The position numbers were made by a program, and so were the translations under genes. This document shows, one piece after another, positions 26,563 to 35,190 of a stretch of 64,000 nt of DNA (position 1 is its first letter; the number at the start of each line of letters is the position of its first letter). Origin of the DNA: Bacteroides fragilis (GTDB lineage Bacteria > Bacteroidota > Bacteroidia > Bacteroidales > Bacteroidaceae); the NCBI RefSeq assembly GCF_019583405.1, contig NZ_SZUU01000001.1, forward strand, positions 62,001 through 126,000, read 5' to 3'. The notes under the pieces were generated by a model, which worked only from the letters and a program-made list of their open reading frames with translations, was not told where the DNA came from and did no database searches.

Positions 26563-26649
26563 GGAAGTTTGGGTGAGTGGCTGAAACCACCAGTTTGCTA
26601 AACTGACGTACGGGTAACCGTACCGGGGGTTCGAATCCCCCAGCTTCCG
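26563..26649 (+). tRNA. tRNA-Ser (anticodon GCT)
   Basis: 87 nt. Acceptor GGAAGTT pairs with AGCTTCC (one G-T pair); the anticodon arm CAGTT-TGCTA-AACTG type gives loop TTGCTAA with anticodon GCT; there is a long variable arm as in serine tRNAs, and the T arm has GGTTCGAATCC. Reads AGC/AGU codons. CCA is not encoded directly after the discriminator G. Confidence 0.95.
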
Positions 26650-26680
26650 CACCAAATCTCAACTTTAAGATGACAAGGGA

Positions 26681-26709
26681 AGAGCCGAGTTTATTGCTTG
26701 GCTCTTTTT
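26681..26709 (+). terminator. Terminator between the two tRNAs
   Basis: AGAGCCGAG / CTTGGCTCT nine-pair stem (one G-T), a short loop and a T run. It ends the tRNA-Ser transcript, implying a separate promoter for tRNA-Glu or read-through. Confidence 0.8.
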
Positions 26710-26726
26710 GAATCTAATTTTCAGTC

Positions 26727-26798
26727 GGTGGGTTCGTCTAACGGTTAGGACACATGCCTCTCACGCATGTAATACGAGTTCGATTCTCGTACCCACTA
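26727..26798 (+). tRNA. tRNA-Glu (anticodon CTC)
   Basis: 72 nt. Acceptor GGTGGGT with ACCCACT (G-T at the first pair), D arm TCGTCTAACGGTTAGGAC as in glutamate tRNAs, anticodon stem CATGC/GCATG with loop CTCTCAC, anticodon CTC, T arm CGAGTTCGATTCTCG. Reads GAG. Confidence 0.94.
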
Positions 26799-26810
26799 CA
26801 AATTATAATC

Positions 26811-26841
26811 AGCCTTTTACGATAACGTAAAGGGCTTTTTT
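26811..26841 (+). terminator. Terminator after tRNA-Glu
   Basis: AGCCTTTTACG pairs with CGTAAAGGGCT (one G-T) around a four-base loop, followed by a T run. It lies just before the MATE gene at 26856, so that gene either has a promoter in or after the hairpin or is attenuated by it. Confidence 0.88.
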
Positions 26842-26855
26842 ATTGCTTTTGGGTT

Positions 26856-28214
26856 ATGAATGATAAATATGAAGAGAGGCTTGGTACTGACCGTATGTTG
26901 CCGCTTGTATTCAGGATGGCACTTCCTGCAGTAATTGCACAAATTGTAAATCTACTCTACAATATTGTAGACCGAGTCTATATCGGACACATTCCCGGAA
27001 TTGGTACACAGGCGCTTGCTGGTATCGGTGTGGCAGGTTCTCTAATTATTTTGATTTCCGCCTTCTCTGCTATTGTGGCGGGGGGAGGTGCACCCCTTGC
27101 AGCCATAGCTTTAGGGCAGGGCAATCGCTCACATGCAGGAAAAATATTGGGGAATGGTTTTGTGCTATTATTACTTTTTACGCTCCTGACATCTGCCTTA
27201 TCTTATTTTTTTATGGAGCCGATACTTTTGTTTACAGGTGCGTCCAATCAGACTCTCGGATATGCTACGGATTATCTTTCGATCTACTTGATCGGTACTC
27301 TGTTTGTAGAGGTTTCTGTAGGGTTGAATACCTTTATTAATACTCAGGGCCGTCCCGGTATCGCTATGTTGTCGATCGTTATCGGAGCGCTACTCAATAT
27401 CCTACTCGATCCTCTGTTTATTTTTGTTTTTGGATGGGGAGTGAAAGGGGCGGCACTTGCTACTATCATTTCGCAAGCTTGCAGTGCTGCTTGGGTATTG
27501 GTTTTTCTGACATCCGGCCGTGCTTCTTTGCGACTTGAATCCCGATATATGAAATTGGATAGGAAAGTAGTGGGTGCTATACTGGCACTGGGCGCTTCAC
27601 CGTTTATTATGGCGAGTACCGAAAGTCTGGTTGGCTTTGTCTTGAACGGGTCTCTGAAAACATTTGGTGATATCTACGTGAGCGCATTGACGATCATGCA
27701 GAGTGCCATGCTTTTTGTCAGCGTTCCGCTTTCCGGATTTGCATTGGGATTTGTACCTATTGTGAGTTATAATTACGGGCATGGAAACCGGGAGAGGGTT
27801 AAAGAATGCTTTAAGATAGTGATGACCTTTATGTTCTTGTTCAATTTTATTTTGATTCTGTTGATGATCCTGTTTCCGTCTGTCATTGCTTCAGCCTTTA
27901 CGTCCGATGAAAAACTGATAGAAACCGTAGTGCGGGTGATGCCCGTATTTCTGGCAGGAATGACGATTTTCGGATTGCAGCGGGCATGCCAGAATATGTT
28001 TGTCGCACTGGGGCAGGCAAAAGTTTCCATTTTCATAGCATTGCTCCGTAAGGTGATTTTGTTGGTTCCGTTGGCTCTGATACTTCCGCATCTGATGGGC
28101 GTGGTAGGAGTTTATGCTGCCGAAGGCATATCGGATGCTACGGCAGCTATTTGTTGCACAGCCATCTTCGCTGTTCAGTTCCCGAAGATTATGAATAAAT
28201 TGGCGATGCGTTGA
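26856..28214 (+). CDS. MATE family efflux transporter
   Basis: 452 residues, about twelve transmembrane helices in two six-helix halves. The N-terminal half has FRMALPAVIAQIVNLLYNIVDRVYIGHIPG and the second repeat starts around residue 235 (GASPFIMASTESLVGFVLNG), as in NorM/DinF-type proteins. It should export drugs or organic cations in exchange for Na+ or H+ across the inner membrane. It directly follows the tRNA-Glu terminator. Its stop meets the stop of the next, opposite gene without a gap. Substrate unknown. Confidence 0.94.
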   Translation: MNDKYEERLGTDRMLPLVFRMALPAVIAQIVNLLYNIVDRVYIGHIPGIGTQALAGIGVAGSLIILISAFSAIVAGGGAPLAAIALGQGNRSHAGKILGNGFVLLLLFTLLTSALSYFFMEPILLFTGASNQTLGYATDYLSIYLIGTLFVEVSVGLNTFINTQGRPGIAMLSIVIGALLNILLDPLFIFVFGWGVKGAALATIISQACSAAWVLVFLTSGRASLRLESRYMKLDRKVVGAILALGASPFIMASTESLVGFVLNGSLKTFGDIYVSALTIMQSAMLFVSVPLSGFALGFVPIVSYNYGHGNRERVKECFKIVMTFMFLFNFILILLMILFPSVIASAFTSDEKLIETVVRVMPVFLAGMTIFGLQRACQNMFVALGQAKVSIFIALLRKVILLVPLALILPHLMGVVGVYAAEGISDATAAICCTAIFAVQFPKIMNKLAMR

Positions 28215-29117
28215 TTACCGAGAGGGTTGATGTGCCGCTTTTTGTTTTTTCTTAGAGGCTATATACCATAAATAGATAGCCAATATGACAAAAACAGCCA
28301 GAATCGTGATCATCTCTGTTGGATGCCCTAACGGATCAACCCATATTTCGCTGAAGAAATCCATTCGTCCCAATATTTCCACCGGTGTCCAGAATACGAT
28401 TACCGTGGCTATTGCCATGCGGATGTTTGCTCCCCAAGAGGCAAGTCGTAACTGTCGGCGAAACATGAACACTGAACCGACCAGGCAACCCATACCTATC
28501 AACATAGTCACCGGATGATGGTCCCCAAGGAAGTTACTGTCGTAACAGAACATTAGTAATAGGTAGCAACTCCATAACATCATGTTAAGTTCCATGAAGG
28601 TAACGATAGATGTATGACGGGTCATGGGGCGTGCCACGATTTCACTTTTCTTACTTCGGAACAATGCCGCCTGACACCAATTGATAAAGTTACAGCCTGT
28701 TTTTACACTAAATAGATAGAGCACCATGAACATAGCCCAGAATCCGAATGAGGTCGGCATAATCAGATATTCCGGTCGTGTTACTACTTCTCCATTTAGC
28801 ATTTCGGGCTGTACTCCGTATCGGTTGGCATAGTACATAAATAAAAACTCTACCCAGCCTGTCCAAAAAAGCAGGCCACCGAACAGTCCCCAAAGCGTTT
28901 GTTTCGTGTCGTTTCGTGCGAAGACACCGATGATAACCATAAGCAATCCTACTCCTCCCATGGCAAATGCCGTATAATGGAGTGCAGTAGGAATGATCAG
29001 ATGCTCCATCATAATCATTAGGGCATGTCCCAAAGGCATGGTAAATAGAACTAAAAGAAAAGAAGCAATTGTTTTCCACCAATATCTGGTTTGATTTTTC
29101 ATTGTTGTTTGTCTCAT
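28215..29117 (-). CDS. Multi-pass membrane protein at the end of the haem-type operon
   Basis: 300 residues from the first ATG; Met6 (29102) is an alternative. Seven or eight hydrophobic segments: residues 15-36, 46-65, 74-92, 120-140, 172-192, 202-218, 230-247 and 268-288. I do not recognise the family. There are several conserved-looking Met, His and Trp residues near membrane edges (MPLGHALMIMMEH, HYTAFAMGG), which would suit contact with haem or metal. It follows the HmuY-like gene by 12 bases on the same strand, so it is probably the last gene of the operon. A role in moving the imported ligand is possible only by context. Confidence 0.72.
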   Translation of the reverse strand: MRQTTMKNQTRYWWKTIASFLLVLFTMPLGHALMIMMEHLIIPTALHYTAFAMGGVGLLMVIIGVFARNDTKQTLWGLFGGLLFWTGWVEFLFMYYANRYGVQPEMLNGEVVTRPEYLIMPTSFGFWAMFMVLYLFSVKTGCNFINWCQAALFRSKKSEIVARPMTRHTSIVTFMELNMMLWSCYLLLMFCYDSNFLGDHHPVTMLIGMGCLVGSVFMFRRQLRLASWGANIRMAIATVIVFWTPVEILGRMDFFSEIWVDPLGHPTEMITILAVFVILAIYLWYIASKKKQKAAHQPSR

Positions 29118-29129
29118 TTTGGGTTATAC

Positions 29130-29843
29130 TTAATTTAATTCATCACAATAGTAACTGATTTGTCCGCCACTGTCGCCTATCTCCGAATCGGCATTATACC
29201 AACTGATGATTTGTATCTTGAAATATCGTTTACCATCGGCGGTACGTATCACGTAGGTGTGATAAGAGGGCGTGTAAACCGGAGGGGGGCCGGCAAAACT
29301 CATGGCTTCAGCCAATATCGGATTGGCGCTGGTCAATGTTTTAGCCGGACCGGTATTGGGGTCGAACCACGGATTCTCATTAAAATCCAGCCCATGCTCT
29401 ATCAGATATTTGTTCCAGTCGTTTTGCGACATTGTGACGTATACTTCAGTATCATTGTCTACCGTCCATTTCAAATCAGCGGGTAGTTGCGAAACAGTTT
29501 TCCATTTGTCATAGCTCCCATATCCCAGATCAGCGGCAGCACCCTGACCGATGCCACTGGTACCACTGTTGGTGCGCAGGCGATATCCGCAGAATGCGAG
29601 ATCCCAATCTGTGCGCTCTTTCTGTTCTCCTTCAGTAATATCCTGATTGGGTGAAAGGGTATTAAACCGCTCTCCGGTACGTAAGTTGAAATAAATCCAA
29701 TCGTTCGTAACACCGGTGGAATAACCGCATGTGCGGGACAGTGTCTTACCGGTAAACGGTTCGGCATCATATTTTACACACGAAGTTATTATAATGCAGC
29801 AGAATGACAAGCATAAAGCTTTAAAAACATTCATTTCTCTCAT
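29130..29843 (-). CDS. HmuY family haem-binding-type lipoprotein
   Basis: 237 residues. Lipobox ITSC with Cys22. The mature part has the HmuY layout: YDAEPFTGKTL, NDWIYFNLRTGE, a WDLAFCGYRLRTNSGTSGIGQGA block near residues 90-115, then a beta-rich region ending FKIQIISWYNADSEIGDSGGQISYYCDEL. In Porphyromonas gingivalis HmuY captures haem outside the cell and hands it to HmuR; Bacteroides homologs differ in their axial ligands, which cannot be assigned here. The ATG overlaps the stop of the receptor gene by four bases, showing translational coupling with it. Confidence 0.88.
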   Translation of the reverse strand: MREMNVFKALCLSFCCIIITSCVKYDAEPFTGKTLSRTCGYSTGVTNDWIYFNLRTGERFNTLSPNQDITEGEQKERTDWDLAFCGYRLRTNSGTSGIGQGAAADLGYGSYDKWKTVSQLPADLKWTVDNDTEVYVTMSQNDWNKYLIEHGLDFNENPWFDPNTGPAKTLTSANPILAEAMSFAGPPPVYTPSYHTYVIRTADGKRYFKIQIISWYNADSEIGDSGGQISYYCDELN

Positions 29844-32194
29844 TTCTTTTTCTTTAATGCATTTATTACGTCGTCTATCATAAACTCAATCTGTACGTGT
29901 CCGCGGGCACCGGGGGTGGCGGGTACATTGAACATGGTCACTCCCGAACCCAATGTTTTGGGCTTATAGTTTAAAAGGTTGTCTACGCCCAGTGTCACTT
30001 TTACTTTATTGTAGAAGGTTTGTGAAACGGACAGATTACACAGCACATATGCCGGAAGATCGCAACGGAAGTAGGCATCCTTGCTGGTATTCTCCTCCTC
30101 AATCCATACACGATCCTGCACATCGAATTTCTTGTTACCCATAAATGATGTGCTGAATATGGCACCCAACCGATAGTTTTTGCGATTGTACTTATAGTCC
30201 AAACTGGCTGTAGCTGCGTGAGGAGAGGTGGTGTTAACCTGTACACCTTTAAGTTTGCTCACATTGACAAAACTGTAGGTGGCATTCAGCGTCAGGAAGT
30301 CAAACATGCGCCAACGTCCCAGTGCCTCCAGGCCCAGTAAGCGCTGTTTGCTGAGATTAGTGTATTCAAAATTGTATTGCATGTCATAGATTCTCCAGAC
30401 TCCTTCTATTTTATCTTTAAAGTAGTTTCCGTAAACCGTACCGGACAAGAATAGTCGGTCGTTGGTGTATTCGGCTCCAACTGACATGTAGTTGTTTTTC
30501 TCCGGTTGCAGGTATTCGTTGCCTTTTATCTGAAACATGCCCAGATGGTCCCAGTTGAAGAAAAGCTCTTTGATACTGGGTGAGCGGTAACCCATTGAAT
30601 AGTTGGCACGGAAACTCCATTGGTCGTTGGGTGAAAACTTGGCTGCGATTTTGGGCATTCCCATGAATCCGAAAGCATGGGAAAAGTTGGTACGCAACCC
30701 GGCGGAAATCATCCATTGTTTAGACACTTCCCATTCGTCCTGCAGAAAATATTCCGTTTCTTTCAGTGACCGTGTAGTCATTTTGCGATTCACAAAACGG
30801 TCACTTGTCAGGTCATCCGAAATATGTTCCACTCCAAAGATCAGATGGTGGGCTTTAAAGTAATTGCTGGTGATGGTCAGTCGTGGTTGCAAGATTCGGC
30901 TTTCATATACCTTCTGCCGTTCATTCCGGCGTTCGTGTCGTTTAAAGCGGTCATAAAAATCGCTATGTAAACTTCCGGTTACAGAAAACCAGTCCTTCAC
31001 ATGGTAAGTGGCTTTGACTCCTCCCGTCCAGTCACGTGCCTGGCTAAAAGTCAGATCTTGTATCAGGTCGTATGTATTCATGAAGAATGCGCTGCCATAG
31101 AGCAAAACCGATAAATCTTTGTTCGGATCGTAATAAACCTTTTGTGAAGCTGAAATATGCTCGGTACCTTCGATTCCCATAGGAGGACGCGCTGTAGCGC
31201 TGGTTACAATGATATCGTGAGGTAGGAAGGGATTGGCTTCCTGTGTATATATCTTCTTGTCATTTTCCGCTTGATAAAGATAGAAAGCATCACTTTCGCT
31301 GTACCATACATCTGTTTGCGAGGTAAATGCTCCCTGCTTAAAACCTGCGGAGACCCAACTTTGCAGATTTGGCCGGTCAGCATTCTTTTCGAACATGTAG
31401 AGGAAGTCACTCTTTGATGGATTTTTATAATTACGTTCGTTCATTTGCCCGTAACGCACTCCGGCATCGATACTAAGAGGTTTGTTCGTCTTTTTAGTTA
31501 TCAGATTGATAACGGCTCCTGCCGCACGCGAACCATACAGAGTACTACTGGCACCTTTCACAATCTCGATGCGGTCTATGGCATGCAGATTGAAACGTTC
31601 GTAATCCAGGTTTCCCGCCATGTCTCCGGTCAGTCGTTCTCCATCCATCAGGAATAACACATGGCGTGCATCCAGTCCCTGCATGCTTATTTCATTGCCA
31701 AAGCCTACTTTCTGTATGTTCAATCCCGGTGTTTCCTGTTGCAGAGCCTGCTGCAAGTTTCCATATCCGGCGTCTACCAGTGCTTTTCCTCCCAACACCT
31801 GCGTGGTCACCGGAGAAAGTTTGATGGGACGTGCCGTGCGTGAACCCGTTATCACTACTTCGTTCAGTCCCATTACATCTTCCGTCATGTGAAGGGTCAG
31901 GTTTCGGGTTGCTTGTGTTATTTTTCCTTTCAGGGGTATGTAGCCTACCGAAGTGATGTGGTAATGGTATGTACCGGGACGAGGGAGCTTCAAGATGGCA
32001 TTGCCATTCAGGTCAGTGATGGCATACAACGTCTTTTCCGGATTATCATTTTCTGCAAATTCTATATTTGCCGCTATTATCGGTTGCTCGGTCTTTGCTT
32101 CCAGTATTGTGAGTTGCACTTTTGTTTGGGCCATAGAGGCGGTACATATAAACAGAAGCAGGCATGTGATCGTTACAAATTCTCTTTTTTTCAT
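29840..32194 (-). CDS. TonB-dependent receptor, HmuR-like
   Basis: 784 residues with signal peptide (TASMAQ). A carboxypeptidase-regulatory-like domain (residues 27-107) is followed by the plug (EVVITGSRTARPIKLSPVTTQVLGG, LQQALQQETPGLNIQKVGFGNEISMQGL, RIEIVKGASSTLYGSRAAGAVINLIT). The barrel contains YSMGYRSPSIKELFFNWDHLGMF and NEYLQPEKN, which correspond in place to the YRAP and NPDL motifs of haem receptors but differ in sequence. It is paired with an HmuY-type lipoprotein downstream by a four-base overlap, so haem or a haem-like ligand is likely. The first gene of the pair here is the receptor, opposite to the hmuY-hmuR order in P. gingivalis. Confidence 0.88.
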   Translation of the reverse strand: MKKREFVTITCLLLFICTASMAQTKVQLTILEAKTEQPIIAANIEFAENDNPEKTLYAITDLNGNAILKLPRPGTYHYHITSVGYIPLKGKITQATRNLTLHMTEDVMGLNEVVITGSRTARPIKLSPVTTQVLGGKALVDAGYGNLQQALQQETPGLNIQKVGFGNEISMQGLDARHVLFLMDGERLTGDMAGNLDYERFNLHAIDRIEIVKGASSTLYGSRAAGAVINLITKKTNKPLSIDAGVRYGQMNERNYKNPSKSDFLYMFEKNADRPNLQSWVSAGFKQGAFTSQTDVWYSESDAFYLYQAENDKKIYTQEANPFLPHDIIVTSATARPPMGIEGTEHISASQKVYYDPNKDLSVLLYGSAFFMNTYDLIQDLTFSQARDWTGGVKATYHVKDWFSVTGSLHSDFYDRFKRHERRNERQKVYESRILQPRLTITSNYFKAHHLIFGVEHISDDLTSDRFVNRKMTTRSLKETEYFLQDEWEVSKQWMISAGLRTNFSHAFGFMGMPKIAAKFSPNDQWSFRANYSMGYRSPSIKELFFNWDHLGMFQIKGNEYLQPEKNNYMSVGAEYTNDRLFLSGTVYGNYFKDKIEGVWRIYDMQYNFEYTNLSKQRLLGLEALGRWRMFDFLTLNATYSFVNVSKLKGVQVNTTSPHAATASLDYKYNRKNYRLGAIFSTSFMGNKKFDVQDRVWIEEENTSKDAYFRCDLPAYVLCNLSVSQTFYNKVKVTLGVDNLLNYKPKTLGSGVTMFNVPATPGARGHVQIEFMIDDVINALKKKK

Positions 32195-32222
32195 TTTTCT
32201 AAAAGGGTGTGTGATTCACAGT

Positions 32223-32858
32223 TTATGATAACCCATGTTTCTTCTTATACTCTTCCAAGTCTTTTTCAAATTGTGCGAACTCCTTTTCATAGTTGTTGAT
32301 GCGCGTCTTGTCTATTGTTTGCAGGAAACACTCCGAGCGAACGTTCATCATGTTGTAGTCCACAATAAAATTAATCTGGTGAGTGTCGGTATTATAATAG
32401 CCTTTTACACTACTTCCTTTAGCATTGGCCGGAGTGCCATCTTTTTCTTCTCCCCAAGTAGAGCCGTCCTCACCATAGAATTTGATCCAGCCTGCACCCG
32501 GATATTCGTCTTTTTCCCATGTGTTGAGTTGCATGGTTTGTACGTCACATTTAAAGTTGATGATCATCCCCATTTTGCCTACGGTGAAATTAAGAAGAGA
32601 CACACTGAAAGTATTTGTATCTGTATTGCTCCAGTCAAACTTAAATTTGGTGGGGCATCCTTTTTCAAGCAATGTTTTATTGACACCATTCAGGGTGGCA
32701 TGGGTATTCAATACGATTTCTCCGGTCAGAAAATCTTTTGCTTTCTTTACGAGCTCTTCCGAAGCTCCTCCTTTGGTTATTTCTTCGTCGGATGAACAGG
32801 ATGCCAAAAATAAACAGATACTGCAAAGAATGATATAGGATAATTTTATTGTTTTCAT
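32223..32858 (-). CDS. DUF4903-like lipoprotein
   Basis: 211 residues with lipobox LASC (Cys21). The mature part has two beta-rich halves (GEIVLNTHATLNGVNKTLLEKG, FDWSNTDTNTFSVSLLNFTVGKMGMIINFKCDVQTM) and a helical, charged C-terminus (YEKEFAQFEKDLEEYKKKHG) that is probably a short coiled coil. It resembles lipoproteins annotated as DUF4903 in Bacteroides; function unknown. It lies 28 bases before the receptor gene and is probably part of the same transcript. It may help bind the ligand at the surface. Confidence 0.72.
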   Translation of the reverse strand: MKTIKLSYIILCSICLFLASCSSDEEITKGGASEELVKKAKDFLTGEIVLNTHATLNGVNKTLLEKGCPTKFKFDWSNTDTNTFSVSLLNFTVGKMGMIINFKCDVQTMQLNTWEKDEYPGAGWIKFYGEDGSTWGEEKDGTPANAKGSSVKGYYNTDTHQINFIVDYNMMNVRSECFLQTIDKTRINNYEKEFAQFEKDLEEYKKKHGLS

Positions 32859-32924
32859 CTTGAAAAATAGTTTTTTATGGTTTATATAATGAATATTCGG
32901 TTATTGTTTTTTTATATGAATGAA

Positions 32925-32961
32925 AGGTTGTTTTCTTGTCACAACAACAAGAAAACAACCT
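32925..32961 (-). terminator. Strong stem-loop inside the operon
   Basis: A perfect 15-bp stem (AGGTTGTTTTCTTGT and its complement) with a seven-base loop, between the calycin-like and DUF4903-like genes. On the minus strand it is followed by TTTCATTCATAT, not a clean T run, so partial termination or mRNA end protection is more likely than full termination. Confidence 0.55.
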
Positions 32962-33020
32962 ATGGTACATTAGTTCATTTTGTGGAGAATATTATAAAAA
33001 ACTCTATGCTCCACTAAAAT

Positions 33021-33515
33021 TCACTTTGTTCCTTCAAATGTAACAATTGCTTCGAATAGTGAACCTGAATATTGAGTATTTACGGTAACTGTAAACTTCA
33101 GGTAGTTTCCGGTAATTTCTCCTTCCACTAAAGCATCATAGGATAGGGGGAGTATACCGATCTTGAGTTTTACGGCACTTTCACAGGTCTGGCTGAAGTT
33201 TCCTCCGGATGCAGGGACAGTGATGTCCATCGCGTCGACCGTAATCGATCCCGGCATCGAACCTATTTTGAATGAATCAATATGAATATTGACCGTTCCG
33301 TCCCCATTATCGGTTACATTGGCAACCTTTCCATAAACCGGATTTTTTTCTCCATTCATGTAAACTCGGATCAGGTTACCCTGATAGTTACCTTCCAGAC
33401 TTTCGGCAACAGTTGCTACTGAATATACGTCACTTGCTGCACTTGCAGAAACATTACTTGAAATAGCTGTCATTCCGAATAAAGCTATTCCCCAGATAAA
33501 AACTTTTTTCAACAT
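33021..33515 (-). CDS. Calycin-like exported protein
   Basis: 164 residues with a cleavable signal peptide (to SASA, about residue 26). The mature region looks like a lipocalin/calycin-type beta barrel of Bacteroidales: SLEGNYQGNLIRVYMNGEKNP, VNIHIDSFKIGSMPG, VPASGGNFSQTC and YLKFTVTVNTQYSGSLFEAIVTFEGTK. Proteins of this sort often accompany TonB receptors as surface or periplasmic ligand binders. No lipobox, so it is probably free in the periplasm. It is followed by a strong hairpin, and the LRR lipoprotein gene lies 57 bases upstream. Confidence 0.7.
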   Translation of the reverse strand: MLKKVFIWGIALFGMTAISSNVSASAASDVYSVATVAESLEGNYQGNLIRVYMNGEKNPVYGKVANVTDNGDGTVNIHIDSFKIGSMPGSITVDAMDITVPASGGNFSQTCESAVKLKIGILPLSYDALVEGEITGNYLKFTVTVNTQYSGSLFEAIVTFEGTK

Positions 33516-33572
33516 AAGATTGGTTTTAAAATTAAAATAAAAAATAACACATATATATATGCTTGTTAGCTG

Positions 33573-34973
33573 TTAAATCTTCTTTGTCCAACGGAAAGCA
33601 CCATAATCACTGTAGTCTCTGTATCCGGAGTCATTTAGATTTTTTTTGTAAGTACTAAGGAATGTTTTACATGCCTCTTGCTTAAATTCATTTTCTGAAA
33701 TAAGGATTGTGGCTTTCTGTGCGTCAGCCAGTGGCTTTAGTGTTTCGTACGCTGCACTATAGACATACTGGAAATTGGGATAAGTGATGGTACAATTCTC
33801 GAGTTGCAATAATATGACAGCCTGAAAACCGCGGAGAAAGCTTAAATCCATTTTTTTCAATGAAGGCAGGCTGGCCAGTTCTAATTGAGAGACAAGCCCT
33901 TTGCTCTGTTCCGGAAATTTGATTTCTTTTAAATTCTCACAATCGAATACATGTAGTACATTAGAGATTGTTTTATCAAAGTCGGTTGCTTTCTGATTGG
34001 TGACAAGTGTTTTTGATAGATCCAGTTCTGTCAAATATTTGTTGTTGCTTGAACCGAAACTTGCCAACTTGGCAGATTGTGAAAGATCAATGCCCTCAGG
34101 GGTATCTGCATTCAGAATGAAAAGGGCTTTAAGGTTGTCACGAGGCATAAGATAGGCAACCGAACAATGATTCATGCACTCAACTTGCACATAGAATGGT
34201 TTGTAGAAAGGATTATTGATAAAATATTCTAATCCTTCAATTGAATGTATATTTTCATTATCCGCATACCAGGCATCTATGTTAATGCCGCTGCCTTGTT
34301 CGGTCAGGGCCATTGGCTTACTAATGTCAATCTGGTTTCCATCTTTTGTAAACAGGCTTGCAAACTTCGATTTCAGATAAGTGCGGAAGTATTCATCGGG
34401 AATATCACGCAAGGTGGTATAGGCTTGCAGGATTCCGTTTGCATTTTGCATCTGCATGTCGGTGGCTGCACTGGCCGCATGGAATGGAACCAGATCCTCT
34501 ATATTGTATTTGGCCGTTTCCGGTAAATAAAATTTGGTGAGTGGATGTAAGACAGTAGTGCTCATTTCATCATTTACCATTTTTACATCTACCAAACCTT
34601 TAAAATCATATATTTTATTACCTGATAAATCAATCGCAGTAATGTTTTTGGGCAATGCGGAGAAGTCGAAAACGGGGCCATACTCATTGTTCGATAGATT
34701 AATTTCAGCAAGGTTAGGCAATACTTCCAGTCCCGATAGATTAGCAATTTGGGTACCCGATAGATCAAGCGAAGTTGTACTTTTTACTTTATCATCCTGT
34801 ACCAGTTTGCCTTCTGCATTAAAGGTATATCCTTTTTGTTGCAAGACAGTTCTTAGTTCAGTATTTGTCACTTCCACTCCATTCCAATCAATGTTGTTAT
34901 CGTTAGTACATGAAGTGAAACATATACCGGAAACTGCTATAAACGTGCTAATATACATTCGAATTTTGTTCAT
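33573..34973 (-). CDS. Leucine-rich-repeat lipoprotein
   Basis: 466 residues. Lipobox CFTSC (Cys22). Residues 68-130 contain three LRR-like units (TSLDLSGTQIANLSGLEVLPNLAEINLSNN, ITAIDLSGNKI); more diverged repeats follow at about 290-390 (YLTELDLSKTLV, LKEIKFPEQS, LKKMDLSFLRGFQ). This is an exported, surface-type lipoprotein of unknown role. First gene after the promoter with the ATACC-N8-GGTAT palindrome, so it heads the haem-type operon. LRR lipoproteins of Bacteroides often act in binding host or diet molecules, but nothing here names a ligand. Confidence 0.78.
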   Translation of the reverse strand: MNKIRMYISTFIAVSGICFTSCTNDNNIDWNGVEVTNTELRTVLQQKGYTFNAEGKLVQDDKVKSTTSLDLSGTQIANLSGLEVLPNLAEINLSNNEYGPVFDFSALPKNITAIDLSGNKIYDFKGLVDVKMVNDEMSTTVLHPLTKFYLPETAKYNIEDLVPFHAASAATDMQMQNANGILQAYTTLRDIPDEYFRTYLKSKFASLFTKDGNQIDISKPMALTEQGSGINIDAWYADNENIHSIEGLEYFINNPFYKPFYVQVECMNHCSVAYLMPRDNLKALFILNADTPEGIDLSQSAKLASFGSSNNKYLTELDLSKTLVTNQKATDFDKTISNVLHVFDCENLKEIKFPEQSKGLVSQLELASLPSLKKMDLSFLRGFQAVILLQLENCTITYPNFQYVYSAAYETLKPLADAQKATILISENEFKQEACKTFLSTYKKNLNDSGYRDYSDYGAFRWTKKI

Positions 34974-35022
34974 TGTTTAATGATGGGTTTTTTGATAATT
35001 AATATTTGTTTTAATCCGGTTA

Positions 35023-35070
35023 CAAAGTTATATGCGGTTTAAAATATGTACAATACCCATTTATGGGTAT
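35023..35070 (-). promoter_or_regulatory. Promoter and palindromic operator of the haem-type operon
   Basis: Minus strand: -7 box TAACTTTG (35030-35023), a 20-base spacer, ATTG (35054-35051), and a perfect palindrome ATACCCAT-TT-ATGGGTAT at 35053-35070 that starts inside the -33 box. The arrangement is repeated at 37988-38035. Confidence 0.75.
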
Positions 35071-35190
35071 TCTGCTGTTGAAGTTTAATAGTAAACTTTT
35101 TAATATAAATATATTTTATCGGTTGTTGTAGTTTGTATTTTATAAGATGACTTTTTATATAAGATATTTATGTTAAAAAGAATCGTGCTA

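Noticed and set aside
26446..26655. Minus-strand frame of 69 codons
   Set aside because: Covers the tRNA-Ser gene and its promoter; not a protein gene.
31430..31450. ACGTTCGT core inside the HmuR-like gene
   Set aside because: Bases before the core do not fit ARACGTWCGT, there is no matching inverted copy nearby, and it is in coding sequence.
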